Assembly (NCBI GenBank): GCA_003151335.1
Contig: PLXE01000094.1
Location: 1 to 64,000 of the forward strand
Reading direction: 5' to 3'
DNA: 64,000 nucleotides
DNA from: Acidobacteriaceae bacterium
GTDB lineage: Bacteria; Acidobacteriota; Terriglobia; Terriglobales; Acidobacteriaceae
The notes under the pieces were generated by a model. The model was not told the DNA's origin. It did not search any database and worked only from the letters and a program-made list of their open reading frames with translations. Shown in pieces: positions 44,133 to 54,113 of this stretch (within the stretch, counting starts at the first letter, position 1; each line of letters starts with the position of its first letter). Position numbers and translations under genes: made by a program.

Positions 44133-47100
44133 ATGATTCACCGAATCGTACAAGCATCGCTGCGTCAGCGCTTCCTGGTGTTGATGCTGACCGGCTTCAT
44201 CATGGTCGCGGGCATCATCTCGTTCCAGCGCATGCCGGTGGATGCCTATCCTGACCTTTCCCCTCCGCAAGTCGAACTCATCACGCAATGGCCCGGCCAC
44301 GCCGCGGAAGAAGTGGAACGCCTGGTCACCCTGCCGCTGGAACTGCAGATGAACGGCGTGCCGCACATGGTGGTGATGCGGTCCATCTCGCTGTATGGGC
44401 TTTCGGATGTGAAACTGACCTTCGAGGACAATACGGACGATTACTTCGCGCGGCAAATCGTCTTTCAGCGAATTGCCGATGCCAGCCTGCCTTCCGGAGT
44501 AACCCCGTCGATGGCCCCGCTGTTCAGCCCCAGCGGCCTGGTGTATCGCTATGTGCTCGAAAGTCCCGACCGCAGTCCGCAGGAACTGAAGGTCATCGAA
44601 GATTGGGTGGTCGAGCGGGCCTATCGTTCTGTCCGCGGCGTCGCCGACGACTCTGGATTTGGCGGCACAACGATGCAGTACCAGGTGCTGCTCGATCCCG
44701 CCCGGCTCTACGGATACCACTTGACCGTGCCGCAAGTCATCACCGCCCTCACCGCAAATAACTCCAACGCAGGCGGCGGATTTTACTCGCAGGGTGGCCA
44801 GTTCTATTACGTGCGCGGCATTGGATTGGTCCGCAACACGGACGACATTGGCAACATCGTCCTCGGCAGCAACAACGGCGCGCCTATTCGCGTAAAGGAT
44901 GTTGGCGACGTCGTGATCGGACATGCGCCGCGGTTGGGCGAATTCGGTTACCAGAAAGATGACGATGCGGTGGAAGGCGTCATTCTCATGTTGCGCGGAG
45001 AGCAGACGCAAAACGTTCTTAAGCGCGTAGAAGCCCAAACTGAGAAACTCAACCACCAAATCCTCCCGCCCGACGTTAAGGTTCACCCCTTTTACGATCG
45101 CAGCGACCTGGTGAAGCTGACCACCGATACCGTGGAAGACAACCTGCTCCGCGGCATGGTCCTGGTGCTGATTGTCCTGATTTTCTTCCTGATCAATCTA
45201 CGTGCGGCCATCATCGTATCGCTCACAATCCCGCTGGCCCTGCTGTTTGCCTTCATCGTGCTGCATGCCCACGATGGCGCCGCCAACCTGCTGTCGATTG
45301 GCGCCATCGATTTCGGCATCATCATCGATGGCACGGTGGTGATGGTGGAAAACATCTACCGTGAACTCGCGCTGAGACAAGGGCAGAGCTACAAGCTCAA
45401 CGAAGTCATTCTCGCGGCAGCAAAAGATGTAGATCGGCCAATTTTTTATTCCGTAGCCGTCATCCTCGCGGGCTATCTTCCCATCTACGCGCTCAGCGGG
45501 CCCTCCGGAAAATTGTTTCATCCCATGGCCGAGACCATGTCGTTCGCGTTGGTGGGCGCGCTGATCCTGACGCTCACTTTGGTTCCCGTTCTGTCCTCTT
45601 ACTGGTTCAAGAGCGGGGTTCGTGAACATCGTAACCGCGCGTACGAGTGGATGAAGGACCAGTACGCAAAGCAATTGGACTGGGCGCTGGCGCGTCCCAA
45701 ACTGATCATGGCGCTGGCGACTTTGATTTTCGGCCTGACGCTTATTCTGATTCCCTTTATCGGCGGAGAATTTATGCCCCACCTGGACGAGGGCGCGCTT
45801 TGGGTGCGGGCCACCATGCCCTACACCATCTCGTTCGAAGAGGCCAGCAACATTGCTCCCCAGATACGTAAGATCCTGATGTCATATCCGCAAGTCACGG
45901 TGGTAGGCTCCGAGTTGGGGCGGCCCGACGATGGTACCGACCCTACCGGCTTCTTTAATTGCGAATTCTACGTTGGCCTAAAACCCTACAAGGACAAAGC
46001 CTGGAGCGGCGACCTCAATACCAAGGACAAGCTGATTGAATCCATCAACAAGAAACTGACCGCGTTTCCCGGAATCATCTTCAACTACACTCAACCGGCG
46101 GAAGACGCCGTCGATGAGGCTTTGACCGGGCTGAAAAGCTCCCTGGCCGTCAAAATCTACGGAGACGACTTGACCGTCCTCCAAGACAAAGCAGTCCAGA
46201 TCAAGAACACGCTATCCAAGACCCCAGGGTTTACGGACTTGACCGTGGTCCGCGAACTTGGACAACCCAGCCTGTTGATCGATGTGGACCGCGACAAAAT
46301 TGCGCGCTATGGAATCAACGTCGCCGATGTCGAGGCCGTGATTTCGGCTGCCGTAGGCGGACAAGCCGTAACCCAGGTGATCCAGGGCGAAAAAGTGTTC
46401 GACATGGTGGTGCGCATGCAGCCCCAATTCCGCAGCAGCGCGCATGAGATCGGCGGGTTGCTCGTCGGTACTCCCGATGGCAAGCAGATCCCGGTCAGCC
46501 AGCTCGCCGACATCCGCCAGGGAAACGGCGCGTCCTTCATTTACCGCGAGAACAATTCCCGCTACATCGGAGTGCAGTACAGCATTGAAGGACGCGACCT
46601 GGAGAGTGCAGTGAGAGATGGCCAAAAGGCCGTCAGTCAAGCAGTCTCTCTGCCTCAAGGCTACTGGCTGTCCTGGGGCGGCGAGTATAGCCAATTTCTG
46701 GACGCCAAAGCGCAGATGTATTTGATCGGCCCGCTCGCGGTGGTCCTCATTTTCATGATCTTGTTCGCGCTGTATGGGAACTTCAAATTCCCTGTCACCA
46801 TCGCGTTGGGCGTGATTATGACCGAACCGGTGGGCGCCCTGGTGGCGCTGAAGCTCACTCACACACCTTTCAGCGTTTCGTCAGTCCTGGGACTGGTGGC
46901 GTTACTGGGCGTGTCTGTCGAGACCGCGGTCATTCTGGTGTCTTACATCAACAAGCTTCGCCAGGAAGGCATGGACATCCCCACCGCAACCCGGGAGGCC
47001 TCGCTGCTGCGACTTCGTCCCATCATGATGACGGCCCTGGTTGCATGTCTCGGACTGCTTCCAGCGGCCCTCTCCACCGGCATTGGCTCGGACACCCAAA

Positions 47101-47216
47101 AGCCCTTCGCCATCGTCATCGTGGCCGGTCTTATCTCCCGGCTGTTCATCGGATTCTTCGTCAATCCCGTGCTGTACCAGATGGTTGCGCGCGAAGGCGA
47201 CGTACTTCAGGTGTAG
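44133..47216 (+). CDS. Heavy-metal efflux RND permease (CusA/CzcA-like)
   Basis: 1027 residues, twelve membrane helices in two repeats with large periplasmic loops. Helix 4 carries DFGIIIDGTVVMVEN (D393, D399, E406), the acidic proton-relay pattern of the HME-RND branch, and the N-terminus MIHRIVQASLRQRFLVLML matches CzcA/CusA. The proton gradient drives export of a cation such as Cu+, Ag+, Zn2+ or Co2+; which one cannot be told from the motif. It is last in a three-gene operon starting at 41631. Confidence 0.95.
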   Translation: MIHRIVQASLRQRFLVLMLTGFIMVAGIISFQRMPVDAYPDLSPPQVELITQWPGHAAEEVERLVTLPLELQMNGVPHMVVMRSISLYGLSDVKLTFEDNTDDYFARQIVFQRIADASLPSGVTPSMAPLFSPSGLVYRYVLESPDRSPQELKVIEDWVVERAYRSVRGVADDSGFGGTTMQYQVLLDPARLYGYHLTVPQVITALTANNSNAGGGFYSQGGQFYYVRGIGLVRNTDDIGNIVLGSNNGAPIRVKDVGDVVIGHAPRLGEFGYQKDDDAVEGVILMLRGEQTQNVLKRVEAQTEKLNHQILPPDVKVHPFYDRSDLVKLTTDTVEDNLLRGMVLVLIVLIFFLINLRAAIIVSLTIPLALLFAFIVLHAHDGAANLLSIGAIDFGIIIDGTVVMVENIYRELALRQGQSYKLNEVILAAAKDVDRPIFYSVAVILAGYLPIYALSGPSGKLFHPMAETMSFALVGALILTLTLVPVLSSYWFKSGVREHRNRAYEWMKDQYAKQLDWALARPKLIMALATLIFGLTLILIPFIGGEFMPHLDEGALWVRATMPYTISFEEASNIAPQIRKILMSYPQVTVVGSELGRPDDGTDPTGFFNCEFYVGLKPYKDKAWSGDLNTKDKLIESINKKLTAFPGIIFNYTQPAEDAVDEALTGLKSSLAVKIYGDDLTVLQDKAVQIKNTLSKTPGFTDLTVVRELGQPSLLIDVDRDKIARYGINVADVEAVISAAVGGQAVTQVIQGEKVFDMVVRMQPQFRSSAHEIGGLLVGTPDGKQIPVSQLADIRQGNGASFIYRENNSRYIGVQYSIEGRDLESAVRDGQKAVSQAVSLPQGYWLSWGGEYSQFLDAKAQMYLIGPLAVVLIFMILFALYGNFKFPVTIALGVIMTEPVGALVALKLTHTPFSVSSVLGLVALLGVSVETAVILVSYINKLRQEGMDIPTATREASLLRLRPIMMTALVACLGLLPAALSTGIGSDTQKPFAIVIVAGLISRLFIGFFVNPVLYQMVAREGDVLQV

Positions 47217-47279
47217 GCTTCAGCGCTTTGTCCCTGCCTCAACTCGGCGATATTGCTTGGCGCCTCGTTTCTGGAGGAC

Positions 47280-48257
47280 TCAGCGGCCAGCTTTCCAGGT
47301 GCGGTGTAAGGCGTCTTTCAGCCCGACTTTCGGCGCCCATCCGGTTTCTTCGCGGATTCGACGCGTGTCATACCAGCGGTCCTGCAAGGCCCGGTTTAAC
47401 TGATGCTTTGAAAATCGCACACTGCCTCCGACCGGCAGCATCCGGATTGCAATCTCGGCGAAAGGCCCCGCCAGCCGGACCGGCCAGCCGGGGAAAAAAT
47501 GCGTCACTGTTTTGTCTACCGCCGTTTTCGCCTGGTGGTAATTTGCCAGGGTGAGTTCATCGTCATCAACAAGATTGAATTGCTGAAACTGCCCTCCGGC
47601 GGATTGCACAGCCACTTGCATAGCATCCACCAAATTTTCAACGTAGTTTAGCGGAATGCGATAGTTGGGATTACCGAAGACGAAGTTGGTCTTGCCCAGC
47701 GTGAATCCCAGCAGGCCCACCGGAAGTTGCTTGCCGGAACCATAGACGATCCCGGGCCTGAGAATCGTGATCGGCAATGTCGTTTCGCGTGCGAACGTGA
47801 CGGCCAGCTCATCTGCCAGGATCTTCGACTGAGCGTAGAAGTCGCGTAGCTGCGGTGACTGATCGCAGGGAGTGTTCTCGTCGATCCGCTGCCCGTTTGG
47901 AACAGGGCCGTAGACCGCCAGTGAACTGGCATACACGACGCGGCCGACACCCTGCCGGAGACATACGGTCAGGACTCTCTCTGTTCCGGCCACATTGGTT
48001 TCGAGGAAATCGGCCCTGCCGCCCGGAGCATCGACCTTGGCTGCGAGATGATAGACAATGTCCGCTCCCTCGACAGCGCGGGCTATACAGTCTGGGTCTC
48101 CCAATCCTCCACGCACGACCTCCGCGCCTTGGGTTTCCAGCTGATCGGCACGGCGGGAAGGCCTCGCCAGCACCCGGACGGGAATTCCCCGGGCCAGCAA
48201 GTCTCGCACCAGGACCGTTCCCAGGAAACCAGTACCGCCAGTTACGCAAACGCGCAT
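47280..48257 (-). CDS. NAD-dependent sugar epimerase/dehydratase (SDR)
   Basis: 325 residues of the extended SDR fold: MRVCVTGGTGFLGTVLVRDL (GxxGxxG), catalytic YAQSK (YxxxK) after the SSLAVYGP serine, and the HLAAKVD strand. The reaction is probably on a nucleotide sugar or sterol-like substrate. Hopanoid-locus HpnA proteins look similar, and the divergent neighbour resembles HpnI, so a role in hopanoid or glycolipid head-group synthesis is possible but not shown. Confidence 0.87.
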   Translation of the reverse strand: MRVCVTGGTGFLGTVLVRDLLARGIPVRVLARPSRRADQLETQGAEVVRGGLGDPDCIARAVEGADIVYHLAAKVDAPGGRADFLETNVAGTERVLTVCLRQGVGRVVYASSLAVYGPVPNGQRIDENTPCDQSPQLRDFYAQSKILADELAVTFARETTLPITILRPGIVYGSGKQLPVGLLGFTLGKTNFVFGNPNYRIPLNYVENLVDAMQVAVQSAGGQFQQFNLVDDDELTLANYHQAKTAVDKTVTHFFPGWPVRLAGPFAEIAIRMLPVGGSVRFSKHQLNRALQDRWYDTRRIREETGWAPKVGLKDALHRTWKAGR

Positions 48258-48538
48258 GCCATCGCACCCCTGTTACAACCGTCATGTCCTTCGGCATCGA
48301 ACAAGCCCACCGCTGGAGCCGACCTCGTTCTGGCCGACACTGCGGTGCAATGCGTCCGTTCGACGGGAGATTTCCTCACATGTTACACTCCACATTTCAA
48401 GCGAAGTCTGAGGGTCTCGGAACAGAGTCGATTCGGTTCCTAGTTTTTTCCGCCGGGAAGAGTTGGTCCCCACGACATTGTTTTCCTCGGTCAGGTTCCC
48501 GTGAAACAAGTTAAGCCCATGGTTGGAGAGCAGACGGG

Positions 48539-49693
48539 TTGACGGTCCTCAGCTACATAGTCCTCGCTGTTGCTGCGATTCCCGGCATTTATTATCTGCT
48601 GGCCCTTTACAGTTCTGCGCGATTCTGGAGCCAAGAGCGGACTCCTCCCGATTCTGACTACACGCCCCCGATAAGCTGTCTGAAGCCCATCCGCGGACTC
48701 GACGTTGAGGCCTACGAGAATTACGCCAGCTTCTGCCGTCAGGACTATCCGGAGTACGAAATTCTTTTTTGCGTGGATGCGGATGATCCCGCCCTGCCGG
48801 TTCTGGAAAAACTGATTCGAGATTTTCCCGAACGTCGTATTCGTCTGCTTTTCGGTTCCGGCCGTAGCGCAATCAATGACAAAATTGCCCGGCTGGTACG
48901 CCTGGTGAACGAAGCTGAATATGATTTGCTGGTCATCACCGACGGCGACGTCCGAGTCCGGCCTGATTACCTCCGAGCCGTGGCCGCGCCTTTTCGCGAT
49001 CCTAAAGTTGGAGGGGCCACTTGTGTGTATGTCTCTACCAAAGAGACCACCCTCGTCCAGGAATTGCAATCGATCGGGATGATCTCCGACTTCTGGGCCG
49101 GAATCTTTGTGGCCTGGCAATTGGACGGGGTGAAGTTCACCTTTGGACAAAGCATCATTACCACGCGCAAGAACATCGCGGCCTTCGGCGGCTACGAGGC
49201 AATTGAAAATCGTCCGGCCGATGACCTTCGCGTGGGCCGTCTGATCGCCGAGCTGGGGTATGAGGTCAAGCTACTTCCGTACGTGATACAAACGGTTGCC
49301 GACTTCGCATCGCTCAGCGAGCTGTTTTACAAACGCGTTCGCTGGATGACCGTAATGCGGCTCATGCGGCCGTGGGGTCATTTCGGGTTGATCTTCACCT
49401 TGGGCTTGCCGTGGGCGCTGGTCGCGATTGCAACTCATCCCTCAATGGAGGTTGCCCTCGGATACCTCGGCGGCTATGCCTTACTTCGAGTTGCGGTGAC
49501 CTGGTTGATTGGCACCTGGGGAATGAAACAGACCGGACTCTGGAAAACAATGCCCTTGATACCAGTGTGGGACGCCATGGCCTTCATCATGTGGCTAATC
49601 AGCTTTGGCCGCAAGAGCATCCGCTGGCGCGGCGTTGAATATTTCATCCGGGAAGGAATTCTGGTGCCGGTTGCGCCCAAGGCTGGATCCTAA
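48539..49693 (+). CDS. Family-21-like glycosyltransferase (HpnI / ceramide glucosyltransferase type)
   Basis: 384 residues with an N-terminal membrane helix and two or three C-terminal ones. GT21 signatures in order: ISCLKPIRGLD, ILFCVDADDPA (first Asp), VITDGDVRVRPDYL (DxD-like), FGQSIITTRKN, and KRVRWMTVMR (the (Q/R)xxRW product-site motif). Such enzymes move a sugar from a nucleotide to a membrane lipid, for example GlcNAc to bacteriohopanetetrol in the case of HpnI. TTG start with GGAGAG upstream. Followed after 22 bases by an oxidoreductase gene. Confidence 0.85.
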   Translation: MTVLSYIVLAVAAIPGIYYLLALYSSARFWSQERTPPDSDYTPPISCLKPIRGLDVEAYENYASFCRQDYPEYEILFCVDADDPALPVLEKLIRDFPERRIRLLFGSGRSAINDKIARLVRLVNEAEYDLLVITDGDVRVRPDYLRAVAAPFRDPKVGGATCVYVSTKETTLVQELQSIGMISDFWAGIFVAWQLDGVKFTFGQSIITTRKNIAAFGGYEAIENRPADDLRVGRLIAELGYEVKLLPYVIQTVADFASLSELFYKRVRWMTVMRLMRPWGHFGLIFTLGLPWALVAIATHPSMEVALGYLGGYALLRVAVTWLIGTWGMKQTGLWKTMPLIPVWDAMAFIMWLISFGRKSIRWRGVEYFIREGILVPVAPKAGS

Positions 49694-49714
49694 GGAACGA
49701 GGTCTAAGGTCAGA

Positions 49715-50758
49715 ATGAGAGCTAAAGTTGCGGTCGCGGGCGCAGGAGTTTACGGCGCTACCATTGCGATCAGTCTGGCGGAGGCCGGCCACGATGTTCG
49801 GCTTTTCGATCCGCTCGGTATCCTGCGGGCAGCATCCGCCATCAATCAATACCGCATTCATTCGGGATATCACTATCCGCGCAGCCCGGAGACCATCCGC
49901 GAAACCCTGGAGGCGCGGGCGGAATTCCTGAACACGTTTGCACCCGCAATCGTGCGCAATAGCCGGCATTATTACGCGATTCCGCACGAGGGCTCGCAGA
50001 CAGCGCCCGCACTGTTCGAAAAGGTGATGGCCGAGTTCCATCTCAGCGTAAAGCCCTGCCGCCCCGAGTGGATGGATTTCGGCTTCATCGACAAATGCTA
50101 CGAAGTGGACGAACAGATCTATGACCCGGAGATTTTGCGGGAGCTGTTATCGGCGCGGATTCAGGCGCTCAACATTCCGTTCGATCAGCGTGCATTCACG
50201 CCGGACATGCGCCGGGAATATGACTACGTTGTGTGGGCGACTTACGGATTAGGACCGGGACGCGGCCTCTTCAAAGGCGTGAAATACCAAGTCGCCGAGA
50301 AGATCCTGATTCAACTTCCGCGAGAGTTGCAGGGGATATCGCTGGTCGTGGTGGACGGCCCATTCACCGCCTTCGATCCCTACGGCAGCTCTCCCCGGTC
50401 GCTCTTTGGTTCAGCCAAAAACACGAACCACTGGACCACAACAAATCCCGAGGAGCCGATTCCCGAGATGTACCAGCCCTTGCTGAACCGGCCTGATTTC
50501 GAGCCCTTCGCGTCCACCAGGTTTGAGGCCATGCGAACAGACTCCGCTCTCGCCGTGCCGGCATCGAAAGACGCGGTCTACCTTGGTTCGCGCTTCACCA
50601 TTCGCGTCGTGGAAGACAACCCAGCCCAAGACCGAAGGACACTGTATATCCTGGAGCGGGAAAAGGGAGAAATTTTCGTCTTTTCCGGCAAGGTGGTCAG
50701 CGCAGTGAAGGCTGCCCGGCTGGTCACGGCGCGAATCACAGACGGCGCCAAGTCATAG
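49715..50758 (+). CDS. FAD-dependent oxidoreductase (DAO-like)
   Basis: 347 residues starting with a Rossmann FAD loop (VAVAGAGVYGATIAISLAEAG) and an acidic end of strand two (VRLFD). The middle has QYRIHSGYHYPRSPETIRE, DYVVWATYGLG, and near the C-terminus VYLGSRFTIRVVE. It resembles D-amino-acid-oxidase-type dehydrogenases, substrate unknown. It probably forms an operon with the glycosyltransferase, so a sugar or lipid intermediate is plausible. Confidence 0.8.
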   Translation: MRAKVAVAGAGVYGATIAISLAEAGHDVRLFDPLGILRAASAINQYRIHSGYHYPRSPETIRETLEARAEFLNTFAPAIVRNSRHYYAIPHEGSQTAPALFEKVMAEFHLSVKPCRPEWMDFGFIDKCYEVDEQIYDPEILRELLSARIQALNIPFDQRAFTPDMRREYDYVVWATYGLGPGRGLFKGVKYQVAEKILIQLPRELQGISLVVVDGPFTAFDPYGSSPRSLFGSAKNTNHWTTTNPEEPIPEMYQPLLNRPDFEPFASTRFEAMRTDSALAVPASKDAVYLGSRFTIRVVEDNPAQDRRTLYILEREKGEIFVFSGKVVSAVKAARLVTARITDGAKS

Positions 50759-50781
50759 GAAATCCGAACCCGCTAGGCAGA

Positions 50782-52023
50782 CTATTCGTAGCGCAGGCTT
50801 TCCACCGGATCCAAGTTCGCGGCCCGGGCGGCGGGCGCAGTGCCGAAAATCACGCCTACCAGGCTTGAAACCACCACCGCGATGATGACTGACCAGCCGG
50901 AGATCGGCACACGGTAGTTAGTGATGAACCGTATCGAGAAGGGCAGCGCCAGGCCGAGGAAAGTCCCGAGGAATCCCCCCGCCAGCGATATCAGTATGGC
51001 CTCAGTCAAAAATTGCGCGCGAATCTCCGAGTTGGTGGCCCCGACGGCTTTGCGCACGCCAATTTCGCGGATGCGGGAATTCACCGTCGCCAGCATGATG
51101 TTCATAATGCCCACGCCGCTGACCAGCAGGGTAAGTACGGAAATGAGCAACAGCACGGTGGTCAAGGTGTTCGCGGTTTTGGCGGCGACCGAGAGAAGCT
51201 GAGTCAGGTTGTACACCTTGTACACCGATTCGGGGCGGTGCCGCGATTGCAGCACATCATGAATTTCTTCGGTCGCCCGCGGGACTTCGGCCGAGTCCGA
51301 CACGGAAAAGAACAACTGTTTCACGGTGTCGCCGGCGGTAAAGAAGCGCGCCACCGTATAGGGAATCAACATGGTGTTATCGGAAATTTCCGACTCGCCA
51401 AAGGTGTCAACCCGTTCCTTGAAGGTGCCAATTACGGTGAAGGGCAGGCCGCTGAGTTTGATCTGCTGCCCGATGGCTGCATCTTGTGACCCGTACAGGG
51501 TGTTGGCCAGAATCTGGGTGATAAGCGCGACTTTATTGCGTGCCCGGGTGTCGCCATCGTCGAAAAAGCGCCCAGCCAAAATGTTGAGGTTGCGAACATA
51601 GCGGTACTGCCACGAGACACCCAGCGCCACAATCTCGCGTTGCTGGCCGCCAGGGATCGGGACCTGGTCGTGAAACTCGATCATCGGCGAGGATGCACTG
51701 ATGCCTGGCACTCGCTCACGCGCCGCATCCCAGTCCGCGAGGGTCAGCAGATCGCTCGAGTTCTGGCTGCCATACTTACTGCCCCCCTCATACTCCGCTA
51801 CCATCATGTTCGAGCCGATATTCTGGATCTGCTGGATGATGTACTGCTTGCCCGTGAGCCCGACGGTGACCACCAGGATCAGCGACGCCGTCCCAATGAC
51901 CATGCCCAGAGCAGTCAAGATAAACCGCATCTTGTTGGTGCGAAAAGTCTGAACCGCGACGCTCAGCGTTTCGCCGAAAACCAGTTTCGGATACGGACGG
52001 CCGTTCTTGCGGCTGTTTGCCAT
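50782..52023 (-). CDS. MacB/FtsX-type ABC transporter permease
   Basis: 413 residues with the MacB layout: N-terminal helix (TNKMRFILTALGMVIGTASLILVV), a large periplasmic core (about 70-270) and three C-terminal helices (TVLLLISVLTLLVSGVGIMNIM; ILISLAGGFLGTFLGLALPF; VVSSLVGVIFGTAPAARAA) ending DPVESLRYE. It lacks its own ATPase domain. No ATPase or adaptor gene is next to it; the nearest are the two ATPases 18-20 kb away, which lack a permease. Confidence 0.9.
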   Translation of the reverse strand: MANSRKNGRPYPKLVFGETLSVAVQTFRTNKMRFILTALGMVIGTASLILVVTVGLTGKQYIIQQIQNIGSNMMVAEYEGGSKYGSQNSSDLLTLADWDAARERVPGISASSPMIEFHDQVPIPGGQQREIVALGVSWQYRYVRNLNILAGRFFDDGDTRARNKVALITQILANTLYGSQDAAIGQQIKLSGLPFTVIGTFKERVDTFGESEISDNTMLIPYTVARFFTAGDTVKQLFFSVSDSAEVPRATEEIHDVLQSRHRPESVYKVYNLTQLLSVAAKTANTLTTVLLLISVLTLLVSGVGIMNIMLATVNSRIREIGVRKAVGATNSEIRAQFLTEAILISLAGGFLGTFLGLALPFSIRFITNYRVPISGWSVIIAVVVSSLVGVIFGTAPAARAANLDPVESLRYE

Positions 52024-52178
52024 GCAGATGCTTTAAGAGTAATCGTTCACGAGCGGGGCTTCAAACGTGCACACGTTTTCGTGCGCATCTTTGGAAGAAG
52101 CGTCCGGGCTCGGATTGTTGAACATCCCTCAAGGTGCTATCGTCAGGATTACCCCATTTACTGAAACTCAGTGACTCA

Positions 52179-53117
52179 ATGCTGTCGCCTCTCCATCGCT
52201 TTCTGCTCCCGCTAGCTGTGCTCGCCCTCGGAGTGTGCTGCACGGTTGAGGCGCAGCAAACCTTGGGCGAGTTGTACGCAACCGACGCGCGGGTGAAAGG
52301 ATCGGTCATTCTGGCCGGTTCCGGTACCAGCGTCTTAAGTGGCTCCTCGATTGCCGCAGGGGCGCAAAACGCCACCCTGAAGCTGGAGCGTGGTGGCAGC
52401 CTACTGGTTTGTTCGGGGACGAATCTTTCCGTTAACGCATCGCAGAACGGACGCGAGCTGATGTTCAGCTTGAACAGCGGCAATCTGGAGATGAATTATC
52501 CGCTGGGCGCCGCGGCGGACACGCTGCTCACCCCGGATTTGCGGCTGCTGCTGCCCGGTCCGGGCACCGTACACATTGCGCTGAAGGTGAGCCCGCAAGG
52601 GGACACATGCGTCCAATCCTTGCAGTGGAACGTGGCCGCTATCGTGGTTTCCGAGACCATGGGCGATGCCACCTATCAGGTGAAACCGGACGAAGCGGTC
52701 TTATTCAAGGGCGGACACCTCAGCGAAGCCGCGGCGACGAAGCAAAATTGTGGATGCCCGTTATCTCAGCCGATTCCGCCGACGCAAGTAGCGAAGGCGG
52801 CACCGCCACCTCCTGCGGCGGAATCCAATCCAACACCGCCCGCTCCCAAGCCGCCTCCAGCGGACCAAGACGTTCACATCGCGGTTAGCGCGCCGCTGGT
52901 CTTCCGCGCCGACGATCCGGCGCCGGACCTCGCCGATACGGTGGCGACCCTAAAGCTGGAACGCAATCAGGCATTGCAGCTTGACCCGGTTGTGCTGCCT
53001 CCTCCGCAGCCCCAGAAAGCGCGTGCAGAGCGTCAGACGCCGGTGGTTACCCAGAAGGAACAGAAGCACGGATTTTTCAGCAAGGTGGGCGCATTCTTCG
53101 CGACGATCTTCCACTGA
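52179..53117 (+). CDS. Exported proline-rich protein with FecR-like region
   Basis: 312 residues with a signal peptide (FLLPLAVLALGVCCTVEAQ). Residues 25-180 are beta-like and recall FecR domains (VLSGSSIAAGAQNATLKLE then GGSLLVCSG). A Pro/Ala linker follows (PPPPAAESNPTPPAPKPPPA) and a basic, aromatic C-terminus (KHGFFSKVGAFFATIFH). It precedes folD by about 37 bases, which may put them in one unit. Function unknown. The FecR resemblance is weak. Confidence 0.7.
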   Translation: MLSPLHRFLLPLAVLALGVCCTVEAQQTLGELYATDARVKGSVILAGSGTSVLSGSSIAAGAQNATLKLERGGSLLVCSGTNLSVNASQNGRELMFSLNSGNLEMNYPLGAAADTLLTPDLRLLLPGPGTVHIALKVSPQGDTCVQSLQWNVAAIVVSETMGDATYQVKPDEAVLFKGGHLSEAAATKQNCGCPLSQPIPPTQVAKAAPPPPAAESNPTPPAPKPPPADQDVHIAVSAPLVFRADDPAPDLADTVATLKLERNQALQLDPVVLPPPQPQKARAERQTPVVTQKEQKHGFFSKVGAFFATIFH

Positions 53118-53154
53118 CGAAGCGATAAGATAAATTTTACGAGAGGGAGGATCG

Positions 53155-54096
53155 ATGTCGGCCATTGTTCTCGACGGCACCCGGATCGCGGCGCAAATCA
53201 AAAGCGAAGTCGGCGAAGAGGTAAAGAAGCTGACAGCGGCCGGCCTTCGTCCCGGTTTGGCGGTCGTGCTGGCGGGCCACCACCCGGCGTCGGAAATTTA
53301 CGTTCGCAACAAGGTGAAAAGCTGCGAACAGCTTGGTATCTACAGTGAGAAGCACACGCCTCCCGACAACGTCACGACCGAGGAACTCTTGGCGCTGGTC
53401 GAGGACCTGAACCGGCGCGATGAGATCGACGGCATCCTGGTGCAATTGCCACTGCCTTCCCAGGTTGATGCCAAGAAGGTGCTGCTCGCAGTATCGCCGG
53501 AGAAAGACGTGGACGGATTTCATCCCATGAACGTTGGCTATCTCTCGACCCAGCGTCCGGGACTGGTGCCGTGTACGCCCGCAGGCATCCGCGAAATTCT
53601 GAAACGCAGCGGGATTGCCATTGCCGGCGCCGAAGCCGTGGTGGTGGGCCGTAGCGACATCGTCGGCAAACCCGTCGCGATGCTGCTGCTCAACGGCAAT
53701 GCCACGGTCACGGTCTGCCATTCCAAGACGCGAGACCTGCCGGCGGTCTGCCGCCGCGCCGACATTCTGGTAGCCGCCATTGGCAAGGCGGGGATGATTA
53801 CGCCTGACTTCGTGAAGCCGGGCGCAACCGTGATCGATGTCGGCATGAATACGGTTACCGATCCCGCCGAGTTCAAGCAGTTCTTCGCCGGAAACGAGAA
53901 GCGTGAAAAGGACTTCGCGGCGAAAGGCTCAACCCTGATGGGCGATGTTCACCCCAAAGTCGTCCAGATTGCGGGAGCGATCACTCCTGTCCCCGGTGGC
54001 GTCGGCCCACTCACCATCGCAATGCTGATGAGCAACACGGTGAAAGCGGCCAAGCTGCGGCGGGGGCAAACGGCGGGCGTGTTGGCGACGCGGTAG
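53155..54096 (+). CDS. folD: Methylenetetrahydrofolate dehydrogenase/cyclohydrolase
   Basis: 313 residues of the bifunctional FolD family that interconverts 5,10-methylene-, methenyl- and formyl-THF. Signatures: YVRNKVKSCEQLGI (catalytic Lys), DGILVQLPLP, DVDGFHPMNVG, the NADP loop VVVGRSDIVGKPVAMLLLNG and PVPGGVGPLTIAML at the end. AGAGGGAGG precedes the ATG. Slightly longer than the usual 285-300 because of the KRGQTAGVL-like tail and the FAGNEKREKDFA insertion. Confidence 0.96.
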   Translation: MSAIVLDGTRIAAQIKSEVGEEVKKLTAAGLRPGLAVVLAGHHPASEIYVRNKVKSCEQLGIYSEKHTPPDNVTTEELLALVEDLNRRDEIDGILVQLPLPSQVDAKKVLLAVSPEKDVDGFHPMNVGYLSTQRPGLVPCTPAGIREILKRSGIAIAGAEAVVVGRSDIVGKPVAMLLLNGNATVTVCHSKTRDLPAVCRRADILVAAIGKAGMITPDFVKPGATVIDVGMNTVTDPAEFKQFFAGNEKREKDFAAKGSTLMGDVHPKVVQIAGAITPVPGGVGPLTIAMLMSNTVKAAKLRRGQTAGVLATR

Positions 54097-54113
54097 AGAA
54101 TGGTGCGCGCGAA

